A stretch of 64,000 bases of DNA from Anaerosporomusa subterranea (lineage in GTDB: Bacteria; Bacillota; Negativicutes; Sporomusales; Acetonemataceae), in the NCBI RefSeq assembly GCF_001611555.1, contig NZ_LSGP01000025.1:186001-250000 (forward strand), given 5' to 3'. How positions within the stretch are numbered: the stretch's first letter is position 1; each line of letters opens with the position of its first letter. Below are positions 33,651-42,440 of this stretch, piece after piece. The translations under genes and the position numbers were made by a program. Under the pieces are notes generated by a model that made no database searches, was not told where the DNA came from, and worked only from the letters and a program-made list of their open reading frames with translations.

Positions 33651-34765
33651 AACTGTTCACCGTTAATTCTGACGGTTTGTCCTTCTCTGAATTTATGAAC
33701 ACCAGCGACAACAATACGCTCTCCCTGCTGCAGTCCGCCGATAACTTGAACGGTATTATCACCATACTTGCCAAGTTTAACAGGCCGTAAAGCGAGTACA
33801 TTTTCCTGTACTACCCATACGCTTGGCGTGTTGCCATTCTGGTAAATAGCAGATAACGGAATGGTTATAGCTTGCTGTGCATTGTTATTGATCAGGTTGA
33901 CAGATGCCGTCATGCCCAACTTCATTTCCTGCGGCGGATTTAATAAGCTAATCCGCACCTTAAAGGTACGTGTGGCTGGATCAGCCATCGGAGCAATTTC
34001 TCTTACTTTGCCATCGACAGTGCGTTCGGCTAGCGCCCAGAAAGTTACTTTGATTTGTGTGGCTTTACTCAATTCCGCAATTCGATTTTCAGGAACACTG
34101 ATTTCCACTTCCCGTTCGCCATCTTGCACTACAGTGACAATGGTTTGTCCCGCGCTAACTACTTGCCCTATTTCAGCAGCAATGTTAGAGATAACGCCTG
34201 GTTTATCGGCTTGCAAGAAAGTGTAGTCCAATTGGTTAACGCCTTGTGCGTATTGCGCCGAAGTCTGCCTCACTAAGGCTACGGCTGCATCATATGCTGT
34301 AGCATATTGATCGTATGTCATACGACTGACAGCGCCGGTTTCATGCAGGTGCCGATAGCGATTAAGATTGCTTTCCGCCAATTTAAGCTGTGATTCCGCA
34401 GAATAAACTTGAGCGGAATTGCTGTTGACTGTCTGTTGAACATCTTTGGCATCGATTTGCATGAGCACATCACCAGCGTTCACTGCACTACCTAGTTGAA
34501 CATTCCGCTTGGCGATTTTCCCATTCACTTGAAAAGCCAACTGACTTTCATAGCGCCCGCGCACCTCACCGGAATAGGTATAATCCTGTACATTTTTTGC
34601 AGCGCTAATCACAGCCGTTCTGGCTACCGGCATTTCTTCTACTGCTGGTTCAGACTGACCACGGTTTCCCCAAATGACTCCTCCAGCGATGGAAACACCT
34701 ATAATTGTTGCAGTTAAGACATAATAGAATTTCTTTTTCGATACTTGCGCTAACCATTGTTGCAT
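33647..34765 (-). CDS. RND efflux periplasmic adaptor
   Basis: 372 residues with an N-terminal anchor (YYVLTATIIGVSIAGGVIW). Lipoyl-like GSAVNAGDVLMQIDAKDV, a helical hairpin (AESQLKLAESNLNRYRHL), then GVISNIAAEIGQVVSAG and beta-barrel KVREIAPMADPATRTFKVRI. Partner of the RND pump whose start it overlaps. A TetR gene lies upstream in the same direction, with operator-like sites before each. Confidence 0.92.
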   Translation of the reverse strand: MQQWLAQVSKKKFYYVLTATIIGVSIAGGVIWGNRGQSEPAVEEMPVARTAVISAAKNVQDYTYSGEVRGRYESQLAFQVNGKIAKRNVQLGSAVNAGDVLMQIDAKDVQQTVNSNSAQVYSAESQLKLAESNLNRYRHLHETGAVSRMTYDQYATAYDAAVALVRQTSAQYAQGVNQLDYTFLQADKPGVISNIAAEIGQVVSAGQTIVTVVQDGEREVEISVPENRIAELSKATQIKVTFWALAERTVDGKVREIAPMADPATRTFKVRISLLNPPQEMKLGMTASVNLINNNAQQAITIPLSAIYQNGNTPSVWVVQENVLALRPVKLGKYGDNTVQVIGGLQQGERIVVAGVHKFREGQTVRINGEQL

Positions 34766-34876
34766 TTTTCTCCACCTTTTCCCGAATTATTTGAGTTGAT
34801 ATAGCGGACCACTTTCATAGGCAAAATGTGATCCTCCTTACATTTGTGTCATTTCAGGTATCGCTTTGTTGTAAGA

Positions 34877-34922
34877 TTTTTTAGAGCATTAATTGAACGT
34901 ATTCAATTAATGCTCTAAAAAA
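34877..34922. promoter_or_regulatory. 46-bp palindrome: terminator plus TetR operator core
   Basis: 21-bp perfect arms around CGTA: TTTTTTAGAGCATTAATTGA and complement. The central TAATTGAACGTATTCAATTA is the exact reverse complement of the site at 35611-35630. With A/T runs on both sides it can also act as a terminator after the TetR gene, ahead of the pump operon. Confidence 0.65.
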
Positions 34923-34968
34923 AACGCCTATTCAATTGACACATTTGAATAGCGATCTTTTTATGTAA

Positions 34969-35598
34969 TCAAGCTTTAGCTTGTAACTTTAAATTAATTG
35001 TACCTGCTTGTGCTCCCAGTACGTTCTCAATAAACGTGCCTGCCATTTTCAACCTAGGTGATAATTGTTCCTCAGACATTTGGGCATACATCGCCTCGAC
35101 TAACAAGTCTACAAATTTTAAGATGAAATCTAATGCGATTTTAGGATCAAAGACCTGAAAATGTTGCGTTCGCATTCCATCCTCAATAATTGTTGATAAA
35201 CAAGTACTAATTGAAAGTTGAATTTGGCGCGTCACTTTATCTTTAATATGCACATTTTTTTCATCAAATAATGCATTAAGCAAAACACTGTCTTTATAGC
35301 GAACACTACATACCAATGAGGATATTACTAATTCGATTTTCTGAGGCGGAGTAATGCGAGTAAAGGACGGCATTGTTTTTATCATAGAAAGTACAGATGC
35401 TACGTGCCGATTGATCAAAGCCTCCAAAATCTCCTCTTTCGATTTAAAATAGTAATAAAACATGCCTTGGGCGACACCCATTTTTTTTGCGATATCACTA
35501 ATCGTTGTTTTGTGGTAGCCTCTGATAAGAAATAATTGTTCAGTAGTATCTAAGATTTCCGTCATTCTAATTTGTGGATCTTGCGGAATTCTAGCCAT
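34969..35598 (-). CDS. TetR/AcrR-family repressor
   Basis: 209 residues from ATG 35598, with GAGGTG upstream. Helix-turn-helix LFLIRGYHKTTISDIAKKMG, VAQGMFYYYFKSKEEILEAL at residues 20-60, then a helical ligand domain. It is upstream of, and codirectional with, the RND adaptor and pump; the 20-bp palindrome upstream of its own gene recurs before the pump operon, so it most likely represses both. Confidence 0.92.
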   Translation of the reverse strand: MARIPQDPQIRMTEILDTTEQLFLIRGYHKTTISDIAKKMGVAQGMFYYYFKSKEEILEALINRHVASVLSMIKTMPSFTRITPPQKIELVISSLVCSVRYKDSVLLNALFDEKNVHIKDKVTRQIQLSISTCLSTIIEDGMRTQHFQVFDPKIALDFILKFVDLLVEAMYAQMSEEQLSPRLKMAGTFIENVLGAQAGTINLKLQAKA

Positions 35599-35610
35599 AG
35601 CACACCTCAT

Positions 35611-35630
35611 TAATTGAATACGTTCAATTA
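35611..35630. promoter_or_regulatory. TetR operator
   Basis: TAATTGAATACGTTCAATTA, 12 bases upstream of the TetR start. Identical (reverse complement) to the core of 34877-34922. Confidence 0.7.
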
Positions 35631-35859
35631 TAACCTTTGTTGTAATTTATTGTCAAGGTTGAAATCATAATTCAGTCTTGCGAGAGATACAGCCGAACAT
35701 TTTTCCTTGCCGTTCAGTGCCCTCTTTTTAGCGGGCCTCCACGTCTTAACTCGGGAATCAATACTTTTTGGTAGCAGCCCATTCCACAAGATGCGATGAA
35801 TATTTCATACGGGAATAGGCCACACTATATTGAAAATTCGGAAGCAAGGAGGAATAGTT

Positions 35860-36357
35860 ACGTTCAAAGTAAATGATTATGTCGTTTACGGTTCAATGGG
35901 AGTATGCCAGATTACAGATATTAGAAAAGATGAATATATCAATAATGACGAAACCGAGTACTATGTGTTACAGCCTGTTTACAACAATAATATGACCATT
36001 AAGACCCCTGTGAATAATCCAAATGCTTTTATGAGAGCAATCATTACAAAAGATGAAATTTTATCATTAATAGCGATGATGCCAAAGATAGATCCCATTT
36101 TGATAGATAATGGGAAACAAAGATGTGATTATTTTAAGGCTGCCCTTAAAACAGGAAAAAACGAAGAATGGGTAAAAATTATTAAGACTTTATATGAAGA
36201 GAAGAAAGCAAAATCTGTCGTTAAGAAAAAACTAACGAAGACAGATGAAGGTATTATGAATACTGCTGAAAAGCAATTGAATGAAGAATTTGCAATAGCG
36301 TTAAACATTTCACCCGACGAGGTTCTTTCCTATATTCTTGAACATATTCCAGAATAA
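35860..36357 (+). CDS. CarD/CdnL-like RNA polymerase-binding regulator
   Basis: 165 residues. The protein begins FKVNDYVVYGSMGVCQITDI, the Tudor-like RNA-polymerase-interaction domain of CarD/TRCF proteins, followed by a helical C-terminal part (residues 75-165) that may bind DNA. No ATG fits: AAGGAGG sits seven bases upstream of an ACG exactly where family members have ATG. Either ACG is used or ATG was lost; TTG 35830 upstream is an in-frame alternative without a good site. It is the only gene in its unit. Confidence 0.7.
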   Translation, partial: TFKVNDYVVYGSMGVCQITDIRKDEYINNDETEYYVLQPVYNNNMTIKTPVNNPNAFMRAIITKDEILSLIAMMPKIDPILIDNGKQRCDYFKAALKTGKNEEWVKIIKTLYEEKKAKSVVKKKLTKTDEGIMNTAEKQLNEEFAIALNISPDEVLSYILEHIPE

Positions 36358-36867
36358 TACATACTCTAGACTGAGCTGCGTATCACCTCTAACAGAGAAT
36401 TAATGATTATACTGGACAGGGTTCAAGTTCGGGACTCTCCCCATAGAGATGAAGTCCATGCAGGGCGTACAACTCAAGTCTTCTAGCGATTTCGCAAGAA
36501 GGCTTTTTCAGTTCTCTCTTGTTTTCTTGCCATAACCTTCACCCCCTAAGAAGACTCTATCACCTCTTCATTTCAAAACAGCTTCCCTGTCCCTGCGTTT
36601 TTCCCTGTTTGTCCTCTGGTCGCTGCCGGAAATCGAACATATCGGCCAGGTTGACCAGCTGGTTTGTGCGCTTCAAAGTGCCGGTATGACAACAATCGAT
36701 TCAGAAGAAGTCTCTCTGGAAAAATACAGCACGAGTTATGCGAAATGCGATTGGTTAGCTTAATTGATATAAGCCATTGCTTTACCCAGCAGATAAAAAA
36801 AACTCATTTATAGCTGTTATGAGGAATCGTACAAATTTTGCAGAACAGAACGCGGGAGGGAATCTAG
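36358..36867. other. Intergenic stretch with a degraded coding frame
   Basis: A 49-codon open frame (36617-36763) reads ALQSAGMTTIDSEEVSLEKY and ends CDWLA. It resembles coding DNA but has no start, and I cannot name it. The rest holds no gene. Confidence 0.3.
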
Positions 36868-38094
36868 TTGGAATCAAAAATCATCGACGGTATTCTTACA
36901 GTTAAAGTCAACATGATCCAAGCGGTAGCTTTAGCTATGATGGTGTTTTATCTCGGTCATGCCATCCGCAACAGATTAGCATTTCTACAGCAGTTTAGTA
37001 TCCCAGCCCCGGTTGTCGGCGGCTTGCTGTTTGCGTTGTTAGCATCGATTCTTCGTTTGACAGGCATACTTGCTCTTGATATTGACAGCACGTTGCAAAC
37101 TACACTAATGCTTATGTTTTTTACTACAATCGGCATAGGCGCCAGCCTTGTTCTTTTGCGCAAAGGCGGAATGCCGCTGGTAATTTTTTTCTTTCTAACT
37201 TGTGTATTGGCAGTTGGACAAAATGTCCTTGGTATATTTTTAGCAAAACTGACCGGTATTGATCCACTGCTTGGTATTATTGCCGGCGCAGTTACACTAA
37301 TGGGTGGCCTTGGTACAGGCGGCGCGTTTGGTCCTTTGTTTGAGGAATGGGGTGTCACTGGCGCAACCACTGCCGCAATAGCCAGTGCGACGTTTGGCAT
37401 GGTTGCCGGCAACCTAATGGGTGGACCATTCGGAGAATGGTGCATCAAGCGATATAAGGTTACGACTCCCGCGCAGCAAGGGGTTAGCATGAAAGAAGGG
37501 GAAGTCTTCTATGCTGAAGAGGAGGCTGCTGTCACCGGCGAATTGCTGATGATAAACCTCGGATATATTGTGGTAGCTATGGGCTTTGGTTCTATTCTCA
37601 GTTTTTATTTTACTAAAATGGGGATTACACTGCCGGCTTATATCGGGGCATGCTGATAGCATGTATTATCCGCAACGTCGCCGACTTTTCCAACTCCTTT
37701 GAGATCGATGGAAAAGCAGTGGATATCATTTCCGACATTTTCTCTATCTCTTTATATCACCATGGCAATAAATAACTTAAAGCTGTGGGAACTCATCAAC
37801 CTTGCTGTTCCGCTTCTGATCATCCTCATCGGACAGATCATCCTGATGTTTTTCTTCTGCTGGCTGGTTGTATTCTTTCTGATGGGTCGCGATTACGAGG
37901 CTACAATGCTGTCTGTCGGTATGATAGGCTTTGGCATGGGTGCTGTACCGAATGCACTTGTTAACATGCAGGCTCTCAGCCAAAAATATGGTCCTTCGCC
38001 AAACGCCTTCTTTTTAGTGCCACTAGTAGGCGCATTCTTAATAGACTTTGTTAATGCGCTAATTATCACTGGTATGGCTAGTCTGTTTAGATAG
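36868..38094 (+). pseudogene. gltS: Sodium/glutamate symporter with two compensating frameshifts
   Basis: TTG 36868 (GGGAGGG upstream) opens 262 codons that match GltS helices 1-7 (AVVLAMMVFYLGHAIRN-like start, ITLMGGLGTGGAFGP), ending at TGA 37654. The same frame resumes at about 37740 and continues to the natural end (LNMQALSQKYGPSPNAFFLV). Between them 85 bases read in another frame (MLIACIIRNVADFSNSFEI). A missing G in the GGGG at 37645-37648 and an extra base near 37734-37748 would explain this. Probably inactive; sequencing error cannot be excluded. Confidence 0.8.
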
Positions 38095-38164
38095 TGAGTT
38101 AGCCAAAAGGGGCTGCCAAAGAACGGGGTTTGCAGAAAGTGGCCCCTTCGCGGGGACAGCATCG

Positions 38165-39469
38165 CTATTTATCCTCGCGGTAAACCACGCCGTCCTTCAT
38201 AACGAAGTTAACTTTCTCGGTGACGGAAATGTCTTCAAACGGGTTTCCGGGCATAGCGACCAAATCAGCACGCTTGCCGACAATGATGCTGCCGGTATTC
38301 AGCTCAAGCATCTCCGCCGCCACCGACGTCCCCGCTTTCAGCGCCCTTAAAGGCGAGATCCCGTTACGAACCATCTCGGAAAACTCCGTCGCCCCATTTA
38401 CCGAAAAATCAAATGTTCCCAAATCGGTGCCCAAAGCTATTCTTACGTCACTTTTGGCTAGATTATTGGCGCATTCGAGAATTTTGCCGGCATATTTGAC
38501 GTTTTTCTCGCGCGTCCATTCCGGCACATACATATTGAGATTGCCCTTGGCAGTTTCCCTGGCGTTGGCCACCACCGCGATCTGCGTCGGCACCATATAT
38601 ATGCCTTTTTGCGCCAGCATCTCCAGCGTCGAAACCGATGACAGGCTGCCGTGCTCGATCGATCGCACCCCGGCGATCGCCGCCCGGTGGACGGCTTCAT
38701 CTCCGTAGGCATGGACAAGCACGTGTTTGCCAAGGTCCCTCGCCGCCGCCACCAGCGCGTTCATCTCTTCCTGCGAATATGATACATCATCCGGCCCGTC
38801 GCTCGGCGACATAAAGCCGCCGCTGCCGGCAACCTTAATCCACTCGGCGCCGTGGCTCACTTCGCTGTGAACGACGCGCTTCACCTCGATCACGCCCTCA
38901 GCGACCGACACCTGCTGCATGGTGATGCCGTTCCGCAACAGCCCACTGAAGTCGAAGTGCCCGCCCACCGCGGATATCATGTGGCCGCCGTGGACGATTC
39001 GTGGTCCTCGAATGTCTCCGGCTTCGACCGCCTTTTTCAGTTCGGCCACTACCCAAGCATTGATACTGAAATCGCCGGCGTCGCGCACGGTCGTAAAGCC
39101 GTTATTCAGAACCTTTTCGCAGGCCGACACACCGGCGAGAGCCAAAGCGGCGTCGTTCAATGACGCCAGATTCGCCACCACTTTAGGGCCGCCGGTGAGG
39201 TGAATGTGGGTATCGATAAAGCCCGGCATGACAAATCTCGTGGACAAGTCGATTATTTTTGCCCCTTCTGGCCGTATAACGCTTTTACCTATTTCGGCGA
39301 TTTTTCCGTCGACAACGAGGATTTCGACGTACCCCTGCGGCCTATTGGCCAATCCGTCCCAATAATCTCCCGCCAGGATAACGGTGGTTTGACCGGGTGC
39401 CGCCATTCCGGCGCAAGTGGCAGACAGCATTACCAGTACCAGCAGTAAACTAATGATAATTCGCATCAT
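38165..39469 (-). CDS. Secreted amidohydrolase (imidazolonepropionase-like)
   Basis: 434 residues from ATG 39469 (AAAGGATG upstream) with a signal peptide (MMRIIISLLLVLVMLSATCA). Metal and catalytic sites: FIDTHIHLTGG (HxH), HGGHMISAVGGH, KVAGSGG (Lys), HAYGDEAV, SIEHGSLSS, ALGTDLGTFDF. Close to the Xaa-Pro or aryldialkylphosphatase-like dipeptidases that remove or cleave cyclic or peptide bonds. It is more GC-rich than its neighbours, which suggests transfer. Periplasmic. Substrate unknown. Confidence 0.88.
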   Translation of the reverse strand: MMRIIISLLLVLVMLSATCAGMAAPGQTTVILAGDYWDGLANRPQGYVEILVVDGKIAEIGKSVIRPEGAKIIDLSTRFVMPGFIDTHIHLTGGPKVVANLASLNDAALALAGVSACEKVLNNGFTTVRDAGDFSINAWVVAELKKAVEAGDIRGPRIVHGGHMISAVGGHFDFSGLLRNGITMQQVSVAEGVIEVKRVVHSEVSHGAEWIKVAGSGGFMSPSDGPDDVSYSQEEMNALVAAARDLGKHVLVHAYGDEAVHRAAIAGVRSIEHGSLSSVSTLEMLAQKGIYMVPTQIAVVANARETAKGNLNMYVPEWTREKNVKYAGKILECANNLAKSDVRIALGTDLGTFDFSVNGATEFSEMVRNGISPLRALKAGTSVAAEMLELNTGSIIVGKRADLVAMPGNPFEDISVTEKVNFVMKDGVVYREDK

Positions 39470-39603
39470 TTTTTCATCCTTTCCGAATCCAAAATACAGA
39501 TCAGAACTTATAGGCGACAATGAGCACACCGAAGTTTCCATGCATGCGGTTATGGTCCTGGACGTCATGCAATTTCCTCATCGAACACGCGAAAGTTGAG
39601 TTA

Positions 39604-42168
39604 TTAATTTATTGATATAGTTACCGGGTTGCCCGAGCCTATCTGCCTCGTACTAGGTGTACAGGTGCCTACATTACTCGTAATTTGATAGGTTGCTGTC
39701 GGCATTATGTTGGTTGTATACCGCATATTCATGTTTGGTGTCAAAGGTACCCGGACTGAATACCCACTACAGGTAAATTGTATATAGGTAGCGTTGACTG
39801 AATTATCGCTGATTGTAATGAAAAAATAGTTGCCGGAATTTGCTGTTAAGCGTGCCGTTTTACTTTGTCCCGCTGAAATTGTGCCGGATGTGCTTGAAGT
39901 ACCCGGCATAGTTACCGTATAACTATAAGCTATGCCTGAAGTCAGTCCGTTAATTGTCACTTTCCCATCGTCAGCTGTTGGCTGCGTAAGCGTTGTTCCG
40001 CCGTCAGTCAGGGAAACGGTGGCGCCGCCGAGATAATCGCCTTTTTCGTCAACTACCGTGAACGTGCTGCTGGTTGATCCATTTCCCGCCAACGTAATGG
40101 TGGCGATACCTGTTGTCCCTGTCCAGGTAATGGTACCCGAAGTATCATTATACCCTGTTACACTGGCGATTACCGATGTCGCGCTTGTGGCTATGTTGTT
40201 TACCAACGCTTGGCCACTTGCATCAGTTATTCCCGTGTAGGTTGTTCCGCTAACGCTAAGGCTATAAGACGTATTGGCCAATAGGGTTCCTGCACTATCC
40301 TTCAGCGTCACTGTGAGTGTTCCCCTTTGACGCGTCAAGATCAGACCGCTCGTGCTTGTTTTTCCTTCGCTTATCTCGACGCTGGAGGTACTACTGGCAG
40401 TATAGTCTGCTAAAGAAGCTGATACCGTATAGCTCCCCGCTGCAATCCCGCCTATTATGGCCACACCATTCGTACCCGTTGTTCCGGTTGCCACGGTGGT
40501 AGTACCAGACAAGACTTTTACCGTAGCTCCGCCCAAAACTGTACCACTGTCATCTGTAACTACGGCACGGATATTGCCACCACTCGTTGGCAGCAGGATG
40601 GTTACATCACTTGTCTTGCCAGCTGTTATTGAAACCGCTTCACTTGCCATGGAATTGCCTTGGTATGCAGCCGTAAAGGTATACGTTCCTGGAGGTAAAT
40701 TCGTAAAGGTCGCAAATCCATTTGCATTTGTTGTCATTGATACGCTAAAGGATGATGTGGGACTGCTGCTTTCTGTTGCGACAACAGTAGCTCCGCTAAT
40801 GCCTACAGAATGGGCATCCAGCACGGTTACCTTTGCGCCTCCGCTAACTACGTCCAAGCTTACATTTGCGGGAACAGTTGTATCTTTGGCTACCATTATG
40901 GCGTCGTTTGTTTTACCATAACTGCCATACGTCACGTTGACTGTATAGCTTCCTACTGCCAAGCCGCTGATCGTTGCGATACCGCTGTTATCAGTAACAA
41001 CAGCCGTTCCCACTGCAGCACCGTTCTGATAGGCTTGCACAGTTGCGCCAACAATAGCCGTATTGCTATGACTATTCGTGACGGTAGTCTTAATACTGCC
41101 TCGATAGGCAACAAACTTCGTCCAGGTTTCCGTCTTAATATCATTCTCCCGTTCCACCAATTGCAAAAGCTTATCACTTAAATCGTAGGGGCCATCTTCT
41201 TTTGCTTGACCTTTATTACGCGACATTGCCATGGTATCCGCCAGTTGGTATGTAATAAGTGCATAAGGATCATGGTTTAAGTTAGAACAACGATACCCCA
41301 GTTCCAGGTTAAAACGGGGGGAAAATTGCATAGTCGTGCGTAGCTGATAACCACGTTCATCATCCTTATGCTTATTATCGTAGTAATAGCCTTTAACAAA
41401 TGCCTTTAGCCACCGGGCATGGGTAAAAGACGTGCCCAGTTCAAAATCTACGCCATCAACAGCCCGGATATAGGAATAGAGAATTCCGTTGTTTTGGTAA
41501 TTGACGTTTGCTAATTTATCACCTGTTATCGGATGATAGACGTTAAAGCGATATTCGCTTAACTTATTAAAATATTCGCCACCTAACCCAATACGAGCCA
41601 GATTGTACTTAAAGCCGTAGTCATAGAAAAGGTTCATTCCCAGCAGGCTTTGCCTGTCCGGAGCAAGATTACGCCAGCCTAATCCAAAATTGAACGTCGA
41701 AGCGTCTTCACTACGGGCGTAACGGCCCTGCCAGAACCAGTGGTCGCCAGGATTGTTGTTCCGCTCGCCAAAGGGCTGGATTGTTTCCAGGGAATATGTT
41801 GGCTTAAAATCTTCACTGATATAAAAATTTAAAGTTGTTGTTTTCAGCCATTCCGGCCCCTCGGACTTGCCCTCCTGCAAATAGTAGGACAGCAGTTGGT
41901 TGCCAAACTGAAACATTTTATCTTGATCGGTAGTTTTATTTTTGCTAGAGGCTTCTATTTTTCTTGGCACTAAGACCGTTTGAGGAGTCTGGGATTTATC
42001 TAACTTTAGTACGATTGTAGCATCCTGTGATGCAGCCTGTTCTTGGGTAACTGCGGTTTTCTCTGCTGTATTAGCAGCCTGTGCCGTAGGAAGCACCAAA
42101 TTAGTTAACACCAGTAGCCAAACAAGGATGTTAGTCAAATTTTTTTGTACCTGTCGTACCAAGATCAT
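39604..42168 (-). CDS. Inverse autotransporter (intimin/invasin-type) with Ig-like repeats
   Basis: About 854 residues from ATG 42168 (AGGAGG upstream). Signal peptide LTNILVWLLVLTNLVLPTAQ; inverse-autotransporter beta-domain about residues 70-330 (FQFGNQLLSYYLQEGKSEGP, GLGWRNLAPDRQSLLGMNLF, NVYHPITGDKLANVNY), a linker, then five or six Ig-like or CarboxypepD_reg-like repeats with GATVVATE, GATVKVLSGTTTVATGTTG, SGTTYTGITDASG, and a terminal domain. The barrel inserts in the outer membrane and exports the adhesin repeats. It implies a diderm cell. The regulator or partner is not apparent; the two-kinase sensor is divergent. Confidence 0.9.
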   Translation of the reverse strand: MILVRQVQKNLTNILVWLLVLTNLVLPTAQAANTAEKTAVTQEQAASQDATIVLKLDKSQTPQTVLVPRKIEASSKNKTTDQDKMFQFGNQLLSYYLQEGKSEGPEWLKTTTLNFYISEDFKPTYSLETIQPFGERNNNPGDHWFWQGRYARSEDASTFNFGLGWRNLAPDRQSLLGMNLFYDYGFKYNLARIGLGGEYFNKLSEYRFNVYHPITGDKLANVNYQNNGILYSYIRAVDGVDFELGTSFTHARWLKAFVKGYYYDNKHKDDERGYQLRTTMQFSPRFNLELGYRCSNLNHDPYALITYQLADTMAMSRNKGQAKEDGPYDLSDKLLQLVERENDIKTETWTKFVAYRGSIKTTVTNSHSNTAIVGATVQAYQNGAAVGTAVVTDNSGIATISGLAVGSYTVNVTYGSYGKTNDAIMVAKDTTVPANVSLDVVSGGAKVTVLDAHSVGISGATVVATESSSPTSSFSVSMTTNANGFATFTNLPPGTYTFTAAYQGNSMASEAVSITAGKTSDVTILLPTSGGNIRAVVTDDSGTVLGGATVKVLSGTTTVATGTTGTNGVAIIGGIAAGSYTVSASLADYTASSTSSVEISEGKTSTSGLILTRQRGTLTVTLKDSAGTLLANTSYSLSVSGTTYTGITDASGQALVNNIATSATSVIASVTGYNDTSGTITWTGTTGIATITLAGNGSTSSTFTVVDEKGDYLGGATVSLTDGGTTLTQPTADDGKVTINGLTSGIAYSYTVTMPGTSSTSGTISAGQSKTARLTANSGNYFFITISDNSVNATYIQFTCSGYSVRVPLTPNMNMRYTTNIMPTATYQITSNVGTCTPSTRQIGSGNPVTISIN

Positions 42169-42440
42169 GTAGAAACGCCTCCTAAAATGTCCAGCCGAAT
42201 CCACTTATAAATCGTAATATTTAGGCAAAAGACCCATTCGCTTTTATCACAATTTAGCACACCTGCCATTAAATGTTAATTATCCAAATAGATAGAATTT
42301 TTTATCCATTTGGATAATGACTCAGCAATTACGCGATTTTGCGCCAGTTCCATTTTCTCATTGGTATTTCTTGTATCCTTGAGTTGTTAACAATTACCGG
42401 GTATACTGGTGTTAAAATATACCTATTTTCAGGAGAAATT

